This document shows, piece by piece, positions 11,801 to 23,485 of a stretch of 64,000 nucleotides of DNA. Each line of letters opens with the position of its first letter. The stretch's first letter is position 1. Both the position numbers and the translations under genes were made by a program. The notes under the pieces were generated by a model that made no database searches, was not told the DNA's origin, and was given only the letters and a program-made list of their open reading frames with translations. The stretch comes from Pyrrhoderma lamaoense. Lineage: Eukaryota > Basidiomycota > Agaricomycetes > Hymenochaetales > Hymenochaetaceae. The stretch covers positions 496,001-560,000 of the forward strand of contig NBAZ01000003.1 of assembly GCA_002794735.1 (NCBI GenBank), in the 5' to 3' direction.

Positions 11801-14368
11801 AGAACAGGCGAGTCCCCATTCGATAGAATATCAGTCGTAGGATCATCGGTCGAAGCATCGGCCTCCTTATCCACTAGTGCAGAGTATTTATAAGTAAAAC
11901 CATTGATGAGGCGTTGAGACACTTCTGAATCAAACACGGTGCTTGGGCTAGAAGGTACGTCCTTGAAAACCCCATTCGGGATGACGACTGGAGGGACATT
12001 CAGTTCCTGCTGGAGAGGTTGCTTATGCGTTTCGTACCCTTCAAGTGAGCCAAGGCTATGGACAAACTCGGTCTTGACGAGGCAGCTCTTTTCCGGAGCT
12101 GGGCTTGGTACAGAATCTGGAGAAACATCGTTATGACCAATGATGATTTCAACGTCATCACGATCTGGCATAGCCTCGGGACTGGATATGACATAATCCC
12201 TCGGGGTACTTTCATCCCGTGAATCACTACTATCTTGCATTTCATGATCTGCGTCAGCAGGACCGTTCAAAAGCACAGTTTTATTAGCTATGCTATCAGA
12301 TCCGAGAGTTTGGATAAGGGCACTTGAGCCAACATGAATATCCTCGTCCTCTTCAGATTCGGTTGAAGCATCAGTATTCATTGAAGCGTCATCTTTGCCT
12401 TCAACATTCGTTGCCTCACTGAACTCTCTGCCAAAGTGCTCTTCTTCCTCATCACTAATTTCTCCTTCCTCCTCATCTTCGTCTTCTTCTTCGTCATCGT
12501 CATCATCGCCGTCTTCACTCTCATGCAAGCTAGCCGATCCGGTTCTCCCCATTTCCAGTTGTTGTCGCTCGAGAATTTGACCGCTCTGATCTAGGATCGC
12601 ATCTAGATGCAGAACCCCTCGACGTTTTTCTTCAGCTTCGATCTCAAGCCTCTTCTCTTCACGGACGTAACGAACAACCTCCTTCCATTCCTCAACTACA
12701 GACAATAAAGTATTCCAGGCAAGGCTACGCAAACGCTGCTTCTCGGCCTCGATTTCACGTAGTTCCTCTCTTTCCCTCAAGACCATCTGCGTTTCCCAAT
12801 TTCCCTTTAATTTGGAGGCTACATTTCCTGCAAGGTGCCCAGAAAATCCGAACCGATGACGAGACAAAGTATTTCGCTTTGCAATTGCCGCAGACACAAT
12901 ATTTGACCATAGATCACTTGATACATAGGTTGGCCCACGGTAATCAGAGTGATCTAGCCCATACTCTGGCAGCCTTCCCTTCTTTCTTAAAGCCTCTGCT
13001 TTCTCGAGTATTCGAGCATTGTGTTGAGCTTTCATTTGTAATTCCTCTTCGTCACATATTTTACCATCAATCTCCGTCCAGGATTTTAGGTATAAGTCTA
13101 AGGATCCATTGAAACGTTTGGGTTCTGGACGCTGCCGAGGAGAGGAAAAAGAAGGAGGGGGTTCACGAACGATAAGTCTTATTTTTTTGAGAGGCTTGGA
13201 TGTGTGTGTAGCTTCGTGTGCTGGAATAGGGATAGTTTTCTCTGCGACGGTTGGTCGAGGCAACTCGGATAGCGACATGCCAGACATTTCAGACTCCGAA
13301 AAGTCTCTTTTACGAAGATTTCTGCTTTCGTCTTGTCTGATACGAGACTTTTTATGTCGGCCAGCTATTTTGGCGCCAGAATCGGGTATTGATCTTCGAG
13401 TAGAAATACTAGAACTATCATCTGCTTGTATTGAAGAGATGGAAGCACTAGGACCTGCATCAGAAACCCAATATTGAGAGTTTGATGATGGATCCATAGA
13501 CTTTCTCTTTCTCCTATAAGCCTGCCTGCTCTGTGATATATGGGTACGCGTTGTACTAGCAGACTCGTCTTCTGTCTCAAGAGAGGTACGTTCAGAACCT
13601 TTCCCCCTTGAACGTGCAGACGTTTCATCCATCTTCAGCTTACCCCGCGCCTTCAAACTGATGCGAGACGACAAAGGTTCCGTTGTATCTAGACTTCCAT
13701 TCAGAGGGTGGGCTCTCTGTTTTCCTTTCGCCATATGTGGAAGTGGGTGGGCTCTCGCATTATTTGGTGCAGACATTGATACTGAATGTGCTTCTTGATA
13801 ATTTGATTGAGTACTGGCCGACTGTTGCGGTGCATTTGTTAATACAAGAAATCGATCATTTTGTGCACGTCTAGTCTTGCGAGAAGGTCCAGCACCTGAA
13901 GTGTTCATAATTAAATCATATTTGTCTTTATACTGTTCACAAAGTTAGATGATGATTTCATAGAATGACTATGGAGATCCACCAACCTCTAAGAAAACTG
14001 GAGATTGGTCCTTCTTCGCATCCTATATTAAACATCGCACACTTAATGTTACTTGCCAATGTATGTATAAATGTGTACTCACCACGGGATCATACCATAG
14101 CAAGGAAACGTACTTCTCAAGGTGAAATTGCTCACGAACCTTGCAAAATAATGAAACCTTTTTTGAGAGCAAAATATATTAAACAAGCGCCACGTACCAG
14201 ATCATCATGCTTGTCTAGCACTTTTATCAGCTCATCTTGCCTCTCCTTAATTAGCTCATCCTTCTCTTCTCTTGAAATTCCTAGTCCTGTGTCACTTCCA
14301 GGACCTGCGAAACTAGTTCTCGGGTATACATCATCCGTAGGGTTTACTTCAACTCGACCTTGGCCCAT
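8858..14368 (-). CDS. SWR1: Swr1 Snf2-family ATPase, catalytic subunit of the H2A.Z-depositing SWR1 complex
   Basis: SWR1 exchanges H2A-H2B for H2A.Z-H2B in nucleosomes using ATP. The start is at ATG 14368: short 5' exons ([13 protein letters not shown] joined to [18 protein letters not shown], then [12 protein letters not shown], then [10 protein letters not shown]) splice in frame to the long exon beginning at about 13930. An HSA domain (about 13000-12650, ending in [17 protein letters not shown]) is followed by an acidic stretch. ATPase lobe 1 has [20 protein letters not shown], a Walker A GLGKT made across an intron, and the Walker B box DEAHMIKN. Lobe 2 has [20 protein letters not shown] and GVGINLTGAD. 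Motif VI is rebuilt across introns as [19 protein letters not shown]. All catalytic motifs are present, with the long SWR1/INO80-type insertion between lobes. The frame breaks near 11668: either a 71-base intron or one missing G. Protein roughly 1,650 residues. Confidence 0.95.
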
Positions 14369-15588
14369 ACGCAGAAAGAGTAATCAAAGAAAGAGCGTAC
14401 ACTACGTTATTTTTGGGATGCCAAGGTAGCTATGTAACCTAAGATTCCAAGCAAGAAAATTCCTTCACAAGCATCCACTCTTGTAAAGTGCAACTTTCTC
14501 GCGTGAGTTTCCGAGTGCAAAACGGCTCCTTTCCAGATGGAAATTAGAAGATCTCGCCAAATTTCCAACGGTTTTCTCTCGTTCTTGTCCCTGAACGATG
14601 TTCTAGAAGAGGTAGATACGATGGTAAACTGATTTGAGCCCCCTTTAGAGCAAGACAGTTGTGGTTAAGGACATTAAGCATTGTCGACCGTTTAGAACAG
14701 ACTTGTGCAGACAAGTTACCACTTTCGGCAAGTCGAGCGCGTGAGTAGTCACGCGCAGGCACATCGAAAGGGGAGATGGCATAGTGACTTTATGGTATTT
14801 CAAGACTCCTTCTTCATATCTTTTTCAAAATGATTATACTTAGGTAGACGAATTTCTTATCAATAAAAGGCGTTTCGCATCCTGTGCATCCTACGACGGA
14901 TACATGTAGTATGTACTTACAACTTGTATCAATCAGGACAACGGTAACTTCTTATTCTTCGGACATGAAAAGAAAGCCGCTTGGGATGTGGCTCATTATA
15001 TACACTCATACTTAGATACTAGAGAACATTATTAAACTGGCGCTAGTGGCTATGCACTCTCACTTCAACAATCACTCCCCGTCTTAAGGCGTGAGTAGCT
15101 TGAACTACCCTCACTCTTAAGTGTTTAGACATGTATCATAATGCGTACTACGCAGACTACAGAATTCTAGCATGAAAGAGCAGTTAGAAAAAGGAGCATG
15201 ATATAAATACACAATCTCAGGTAGAGTAAGATGACAGGTATTTGAGAGCACTGGAATGGTGTGATGATTACACGAGAAAGATGTGGGCGAAATCAAAAGA
15301 GAGGTTATTGAGAAAATATGGGGAGAGAGACCAAAAAATCTTCACAAGTTAGGACGAATTTAAAAAAAAGGTATATACAACATTGAGAAGGAGAAATCAC
15401 AATAATCAGCAGAGCTGATGTACTACGAATTATGAATCAGGAAATGCATGCACAAATACATGAGATATTGATCGTTGTCCTACACTGCACAGTTGAAACC
15501 TGAAATGAGAAAAATAGGGGAGACGAAGCGATTAGTTGAGGTGACGCATGTGATCATTTGAAGATATCGGAGGTGTGGCCCTAGTAAG
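14369..15588. other. Intergenic gap upstream of SWR1
   Basis: About 1.2 kb between the SWR1 start and the 3' end of the BUD4-like gene, both on the minus strand. Only short, non-conserved frames are present. It should contain the SWR1 promoter; no specific element was recognised. Confidence 0.55.
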
Positions 15589-18500
15589 TCACTGCTTCTG
15601 CAAGACTAGTTCAGCCCACAATGGCAGTGGAGGGAATCGTCCGATGATAGCTCGGAACATCTCAAGCCTATAGATGTAAAAGTTAGTCGATAGTACTGAT
15701 CAAAGTGCTTCTTAGAGGCTCACCACTTGGCCTTTTCTTCATCAGTATCTGCGAAGAAAGTGATTTCTTCATTTTTAGGGAAGATTAATCGGAAGGAGCG
15801 TTCTACCCCATACATTGCATCGAAGTCATCCACGTCACGTCGTCGAGAAGCATTTTCGGGGTCCTGATCATCTTGAATGGCAGTAGCTTTCTTGAGATCG
15901 ATTTTCGCCATAGCTCGTTTCGTGACATCATTGAATGCTATAAGGGTTGCCCCAATAAGACGCAGACTTCGACGCCTCCAAGTCTACAAAGATATATAAT
16001 GGGTAAACAAGTCAAAATTATAGATCTACTTTTCACCTACAGAGCAATCACCACCAAGCTGGGTTAGAGTTCCTTCGTGATAAGTCTGTCTATGCCAATT
16101 CGCCTGTTGTAAGCCGCGAAGGCACTCATCCAAGCTCATGGGAATTTGATCAGGGGGTATTCCGGGGAGGGGCGGAAGCCTGAAAATTTGGAGTACGAGT
16201 TCGCCAATAGGCTTTGGAACACTCGTACCTCCTGCTCCTCCACCTTCCCCAGGGGCAGTGAGACGTTGGCCGAAGAATGTGAATGTAGTCTCCATCAATT
16301 TTGTATCACAATATGGCTGAATTTCCTTGAACTTGACAAACGTCCTTCCTAGAACTCCATCAGGAGTCAGGTAACGAGCAAGATTCTCTTTCATCACAAA
16401 AGGTACAAGTGAGTCGGTGTGAGCACGCTGATGACCCGAAGGGACTTTCGATTTCTTAGGAGTAGAGCCAAAAATGTTCCCAAATAACCTGCTTTTATGC
16501 GGTGAAGATGGCAAAGGGGATGGCGATGGTATGGTTGGGGCTTGTAGTGCTTTATACTGTTGTTGGATATGAGGATCCTTACGAACTTTCAGGGAGATAG
16601 TGAATTCCAATTTGGGATGTTCAATTCTGAGAAAAAAAATCTATAATTATTATATTGGATGAGGATATGATAAACGTACAACTCGAATTCTTGATCAATC
16701 CTGGCATTGTAATCAAGACGCATTTCTGGAGTAGTCACGTTGTGAATTCCATTGAAGAGGGTACAGGTAAAGACGGTCTGGTTCTGAGGTATAGGAACAC
16801 AAAGGCCCTTCACTCGTACAACTAAAGGAGGTAGTTAGACACCTTGCTACGGACAGTATGTAGTAGATTCTCGTCTACTCTACCTTTTACAAATACTCTT
16901 CCAGTAGATTTGCCCTTCTCCTTCGCCCTTAGATCAGCTAATTCTTGTGCATATTCTCCCTTGTTCTAAAGGATTTTTACAGGACATACATAAACTTGTA
17001 CTACTACTAGTATATAAGAAGAAACTCACCATGTCGCTAGTCCTTCGGAAGGTACGCCAAGCTTTATTAGCTACCTCGTCGGGAAGAGCTGGAGTCGCAA
17101 GCTGTTCTTCTTGTGAAGATGAAGCATACACTGTCTCGTGTTCCAGAAGTTCATATGTCTTCTAAATAAAGTTAGATAAAAATAAGCATTGCTAGTATGA
17201 TCACTATCAAATTATGATACAAACCTTCTTTGGACCTCCCCTTTTTGTCAGCTCATTAAGCTCACGTTCAACACTATTCGAGAAAAGATCTTCATCATTT
17301 TCTAGGGGCATGCCTAATACACCGCCACGCTGATTTCGTAGTGTTGAAATCCGCCGCCTTGCAGCGGGACCCTGTATGATTGAACTAAATTAATGATAGA
17401 TACATATATGGATAGGGAAGGAATTACATCATCCAATAAATCTTCTGCTACGCCAGTACTCAGACTTCGTCGAGCCTTTGGGCGTCCACTTGACCTTCTC
17501 CGGCCTGCCGGACTTTCCTCTAACAAGTTCCCAGCTGCATCGCGTCTTGGAGGTACAAAGTATTCCCCAGATTCACGGGCTCGAGCTTCCTTCCGTTTTG
17601 CGCGTATCATCTCATCCCGTGATTCGCGAGCACTTTTCCCTGGTGTAGTTGGTGTATCTGGTGACTTTGATGGGACTGGTGGGGGAGGAGGGGATGCTTT
17701 ATTTGTCTCCGTATTTGTTTCAAGTGTAGAATCAACCGATGGACCCGAACTTGAGGCAACATGTGCAATCCCCGATGCGGCTCTGGAAAGAGGGAGGTTT
17801 TCAGGAATAGAGAGTTCAGGAAGTTGAGGAGCACCTCGGCCACGAACAGATTCACGTAGGCTTGCAAGAAGCTCCGTACTTTCTTCCGTGATTACTTCCG
17901 AATCAGCCATGCTAATATCTCCATCCGATGCTGAGATGGCCGAGTGGTCTCTTACACTAATGTTTACAGAGGTAGGAAGCTCAACACCACCCGCGATGCT
18001 AACGTCATCTACAAGACGATCAAGAGCGCTCCTCATATCCATCTCCGCAATATCGACCCCCGGTTGACTGAAGTCAATTACTGTCTTTAGAGGCTTCTGG
18101 GTGCTCCTCGAGCTCAGTGATTGAACGTCTTCAGGGATTACAGCCTCATTTTCTTGAGAAATTTGCATACTCATCTCCCAACTATGGTCGTGATCAGAAA
18201 TATTAGAAACTCTCCGTGGTTCTATTTGTGACTGATAGTTGGGTCTATTGGAAGGAGAAGCCAGTAGATTTTCATCGACGATCATGGGAGAGGTGACTCT
18301 GGATACTGGTTCGCTTTGCGTCTTGTCTGCAAAACCTGATTCAGCACCAATGATTGCCTCCGGACATTGAATGCCGTTCGCGAATGCCTGATGAGAGTCA
18401 GATTCCTGCGCATGCAACTCCGTAACAATAGCATCTAAGGATTTATCTGAACGGCCACCGAAAGATACATCCATAGTACGCCTATGTGAAGCATCCTCGC

Positions 18501-20626
18501 TCTCATCATCTGTTTGATCACGAAAACTGGACGTTGCATCCGGAGGGAACTCGTGAAAGCTAGCGATCGATGTATTCGATAGTAGATCCGCATCAATATC
18601 ATGGTTTTCAAATTCGAGTTCCTTCAAAAGATCTCGCCGGACATCAAGAGCACCAAAAACATCTTGCGGAAAGTGAGTAATTTTGATTAAATACTGAAAA
18701 GAAGGTATAGATACCGTCATTAGATAATTCCCTTCTATTGCCCGCACGAGGTGAGCTTGCCTGCAGCTCTCCCAAGTCAAACTTTGGAACCATATTCTCC
18801 GAGGTATTCATATCACTGTATCTTCGCTGGACGGGTTTCGCAGGACTAGGACTTGGAGGGAGCATTTTTACATCCAGGTCCCCTGACTCACGGGCGGCAC
18901 GAGCGCGTTCAGCATGGTGTGTCCGGCCAAGAGGCATTCCATCTTCAACACGTTCGGTATCAGGAGGGAGGGTTGGCATTGGCGTTTTTCCATGAGAGCC
19001 TAGACTTGTATTCATCGGTGTGCCTTGATTAGATGGTGTTCGAGGACTCGATTGGACGTGTCTTGGGGGTGTAGAAAGAGAGATATTAGAAAAAGATGGA
19101 TGCTCCTCTTCATGATCAAGCCGAGGTGAGAAATTTGGAGGAGGTATTGGAGAAAAATCAGAGTAGTCTGGCTGGAGTTCCCGCATACGATCAGTATGAT
19201 GTGTACGACCCAGAGGTATGCCATCCTCAGCTCCGCCTATTGACAAATCAGGATCCTCCGATATTCGGGAAAGTAAACCTGAGTGAGCCTCAGGAGTCGA
19301 AGGTTCACTAAGGGATATAACCTCCTCCATCATTGAGTCAACCAAACCCGTTAGGCTTTGTTCGAATCTCTCGGGATCACTAAGAGTAACTATAGGAGGA
19401 GTAGAGAAAGCTATCTGAGCTTGATGTAACTCTTCATCAGCGCTGAGATTAGAGTCAAGAGACGAATCTTGCCCATTATTGGGTTCCGGGGCGCCATAAA
19501 CGTCCTCATCGTCAGTGTCGAAAACAGCATCTTCGTGGCTCTCCCGGTCAAATTCAACAACGTCACAGCGCTCATCAAAAGTCACTGTCTTACGGCGTTG
19601 TCGGACTGGAATTTCCACCGGTGATCCGCTTCCCATAGTGGATAGAGATCGCGATCGAGGTCCCAAAAGACGAGGTTTCTGAACAAGAGACGAGCGTGCT
19701 GGAGAACCTTGGAGTGCAGAAGGGCCTGGTGATCTCCTCTCAAAATTAGGGGATGGAGAGAAACGTTGCTCAGATGGGCGCGAAGGAGGTGAGAGAGGTG
19801 GCTCAAAGGAAGAAGGTATTGGGTCAGAGACATATTTATGTTCCCTACTATTTACAGAAGAATCTGTTTCAGTTGTCTCAGGACTAGTTGTATCGTCATC
19901 ATGCTTGGTTGGAAACTCAATAGCGATAGGTATGGACATTCTTTCATCTTCTCCGCTTATTCCATCTGTCCCATCTCCACCACTCTCGTACATAGATTCT
20001 GGTCGCTTTCCTGCCAAGAACGGACTTTTCGAAACAGGCTCCTTCTCCGTGAGCCCCAGGAAGCTCTTAGATTGACGACGCTTTGTAGATATCTCATTAA
20101 CCCGTAGCGCATTCTCACGTTCAGCTTGCTGTATCAAAGAGTCGGGCCTGGGACGTTTCTCTCCACTCACTTTACGTAGTGTACGTACGGCATTCCCAGA
20201 ATTAGCATTAGCACCTGCTGCCCCGATCAGAGGACGTCGTAGCCCAGTGCCGCTCGGTGTAGGCCCGACAGGTTTCCCTGACTTGAACGGGGAGCTAGAT
20301 ACCAAGTTATTTCTTGCAGCAGCTTTATAGCTTCCACTACTACGCCTAGGTATAAGATGGGATACCCTATTCGAGGTTAGGGGTGTGGGTGTTCCCTCTC
20401 GTTTAACAATACGTAGGGGAGTTGTTGAGCCTTGCCAGCCTGCGGTCGACTCTCTGATTATCTCATCCTTCATTTTGTCGGAGCGCGGGCGAAGCGGTAT
20501 CGACGTCGAGGATGAAGAGGAGGTCGGCGGCAGCATGGCGCTGCTTCTAGCGCGTGGGGGTGTGGTTGAAGTCGAAGAGCGTGGGAGTAAACAACAAAGA
20601 TCAACACAACGCTCGCGTCCACCCAA
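15589..20626 (-). CDS. BUD4: Anillin-related PH-domain protein, BUD4/Mid2-like septin and division-site scaffold
   Basis: The 5' exons (20626 to about 17430) encode roughly 1,050 residues of low-complexity Ser/Pro/acidic sequence with many Ser-Pro sites, as in fungal Bud4/Mid2. The C-terminal third is conserved. It has an anillin-homology C2-like region (STGRVFVKVVRVKGLCVPI, then HPKLEFTISLKVRKDP) and a PH domain (WRRRSLRLIGATLIAFNDVT, AMAKIDLKKATAIQDD, SFRLIFPKNEEITFFADTDE). A last short exon ends IIGRFPPLPLWAELVLQKQ with TGA at 15589-15591. Introns are short GT...AG; for example LSNDG joins to DVFGALDVRRDLL at about 18660. Bud4/anillin proteins bind septins, GTPases and membrane lipids to organise budding, septation or clamp formation. 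A motif EDG(I/M)PLGRTHH occurs twice. The first ATG (20626) is used, but the ATG at about 20536, or the next one at about 20473, would also fit. BUD4-like identity is inferred from the C2-PH tail. Confidence 0.85.
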
Positions 20627-21016
20627 CTAAACACGTGAGCGCTTCACGGAGTGGCTTAAAATAGTGTTCCGAGAATATAGATGGATAAGTTAACATTACA
20701 AGTTAAGAGTCTAAACAGTGCTCATAGTATGGAAAGGCGGCAGGGAGAAATTCCGAATGATAGTCAGCTTCGAAGATCATTAGAAGGATGTTTTATATTG
20801 ATGATCAATATACATTGACTAGTAACAAGAAAACAATTGAACTCAAGAAGAATGCGTGGCGACAAAGAGCACACATTGATACAAGCTATGCCAAACCACG
20901 TATATGGTATGAAGAAATACAATTGTTCACATATGTTGTCGTTATATGTTACACGAAAATCGGTATCGGCTAAGAACGGGGAATTATCTAATAGTAATTG
21001 TGAGTAAAAGCAAAAG
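20627..21016. other. Intergenic gap upstream of the BUD4-like gene
   Basis: About 390 bases between two minus-strand genes. It contains one CACGTG E-box (20631-20636) close to the BUD4-like start. Nothing else was recognised. Confidence 0.5.
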
Positions 21017-22761
21017 TTAAAACCCGGGCTCTTTACGCACAGCCTTTCCATTTTTGACGCTATTCGCAAGCTCTAGAACGAAGTCTATGGCCTCTTCATA
21101 TTTATCAATAAATGCGATTAGCTCGTCTATTGTCTTTGGAAGGGGACCAGGTTCATTCTTCGACGAAGCTTCACTGATATCGCTTGAGGTAGTTTCCTCG
21201 CTCTTCACAGTTGATGTCATAGCTATACTGTCATCTCCTACGTCTGAGTTAGTGTGTTTGTCCAGCGTGTTCACTTGATGTTGAGTTTGGGGACTCTCAT
21301 CTTCAGAGTCTGAAGAGATTTCCATGTCACTGAGCGAGCTGCAATCATCCGTATCCACATCTTGGACAGAATATTTCTCGTTTGATAGTCCTGTTGTAAG
21401 TTTCTTCGGTACATTGTCCTGCTTTAAATGGCGACGTGACTTTGAGAAACCCGGAGCGTATTTAATATCGTTTGAATCTGGTACTCCATTTGTAGGTTTG
21501 GGATAGGAATCATCCGTATTTGGGACCACATTTTCTACTCTTTCAGCCATCCAGGCTCCCGGATACGATATAGAATTATTTGGTGAACTAGATGAGGGCT
21601 CGTTTATAAGCTGTGAACAGTAGCTGTTCCCTGGTGTTACAGGAGGTGGAGTAGGGGATATAGGAGATGGTAGCTGAAGATACGTATTTATTTGTAGTGA
21701 TTGGGACCGCCTTGGAGAAGTATCGCATTAGCATTGTCATTAGCATCGTCTTAGTTTTGATACACTCAAAAGTCAGACATGCCTTTGTCCGGTGGCTTGA
21801 ATCCCACGCTCTTTTCGTAGAAAGCCGATATATGTTCTGACTTCTTGAAAATCAAGCCCTATCCGGGATGCCCATATACGTTGTGTTTTCTCGGAGGCTT
21901 CAGGATGGCTAGTAAAGAGTCGATGTATTTGTTCTATATGATCAGTGGATATTCCCGTGCTGACTATGCGTTTATTCAATATATACAATGGAATTATGCA
22001 TCGCAAATAATTTCTACCTTTTTCAACCCCTAGCTGTAGCCATTCTAGATAATCCGATATTTCTTGTGTAGGCATGTTGTATAAAATTGATAGGGTTTTA
22101 ATATCTCTGTCATCGGGAAACATATTGGTTTTTTGAAATATATTGCGTAGACATTTTCGAGTTTGAGGATCAATCTTGTGCCATACTTTTATTATCGAAG
22201 GCAGGGAGTATATCAGCTTTTTTTTAAATCTAATGAACCGTCATATCATACATATATCTTCCTCGTCATTGGCATTGCCTCCGTTGGGGACTACACCACG
22301 AGAATTATTTCCGGAATATGTGGAAATTCTGGACGGATATGTAAATGCATTCTTCTTTGTGTCAAAGGTTCTTATTGAGCTTTCTTTTGACTTGGCTAGT
22401 TGATTCTGATATTGGGATTGCTCAACAAGTTTATTGTTTTTAATCATCTTTGCGATGTAATAGTAGACGTTCCTCGGTTTTACCCACTCATTTCCCGCGT
22501 TAACCAGTTGAAGTCTTAAATTGTTACGCTCTACTACAGATATATCTTTTAAGCCTTCTGCACGCTTTGCCAGAAAATCTTCAAAAGCAATAAATCAGTT
22601 GATGTGGGGTAAGGAGCTAAGGAGCTAAGGAACTCACCAGAAATTATACTTCTCCCGATATTGTTGATCCTCCTTCCATTTTTCTCCTTTGTGATCTGAG
22701 ATGGACGCTGAGACAACGATAACAAAGAAGGGTGTGTGGAGGACGAGTTGGGAGGGTTCAT
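21017..22761 (-). CDS. Nuclear-type protein with repeated homeodomain-like helix-turn-helix modules, function unknown
   Basis: The start is ATG 22761. Spliced exons give three similar helical modules of about 45-60 residues. Module 1 spans AKRAEGLKDISVVERNNLRL to the end NVYYYIAKM. Module 2 spans WHKIDPQTRKCLRNIF to the end EISDYLEWLQ. Module 3 spans STDHIEQIHRLFTSHPE to the end EVRTYIGFLRKERG. Each has the homeodomain pattern of an L..F first helix, a small/hydrophobic second helix and a final helix ending in an aromatic, but the normal WFxNxR is replaced. The C-terminal half is Ser/Thr/acidic-rich and disordered-looking, then ends in a helix (IDELIAFIDKYEEAIDFVLE). Introns are short. One at about 21725-21755 has two TGCTAATG branch-like sites, and fits in frame only if one C/G is added near 21782. 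I do not recognise a named family; DNA binding is inferred. Confidence 0.6.
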
Positions 22762-23485
22762 AGCATTAATCGATGTAAATCAACTTATATCACAATTGCC
22801 AGTAACTGAATTTCAACTAGGAACAATGCAGATCCCAGATATTTCTCGTTACCAGCACCGGTTTGGATTCAAAAAAGAGGGCGGATTTCTTCTATGAACG
22901 TATATACCTAGAGATTGATGTGTGGTCTCCAGCGCTAAAAGAAATAGATGGCATATAGCAAGTTGTTGGTAGTTGCAGTAAAAGAAGTTTTGGGGAGTCC
23001 TGTCACTCGTTGCGCCATGCTACTTATCATCACCATCACCTATATTTATACAAATACAGTGTCAGCTTCCTTAGACGCCTAACAGGCATCCGTTTCTTCA
23101 GAAAAAGGAAGATGTCCTTCTTTTTGCTCCATGCAGCAATTACATATCATATATATCAGTGATTGATAACAAGGTTAAATATTATTGTTTTTGTCGGCAC
23201 ACATCATAATCCTAGGACGTAGTAGAAGTGATAAAAAATACACTCGTATCTATTTCTCATCCTTATATGGATTTGTATACATTATAAGATAGCATCTGTC
23301 CCGCAAAAGGATCAAGGGAGCAGATATCTCCTCGTTAACATCGTAATCTATCCAGCTATGCTTAGTGTCGATTAGATACAGTTCAAGTAAAAAATTAGCT
23401 CATAATCATTACGTAAATTTAAATTTGTACAACCAGATTGGCTCGATTTTTGTGCTCGCATTCTACAACCTACCAAAGGCCCAAT
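22762..23485. other. Divergent promoter gap
   Basis: About 720 AT-rich bases between the homeodomain-like gene (-) and KRI1 (+). No gene-like frame is seen; it should hold both promoters. Confidence 0.55.

Noticed and set aside
12395..12580. Poly-Ser frame on the plus strand
   Set aside because: It is the antisense shadow of the acidic Glu/Asp stretch of SWR1.
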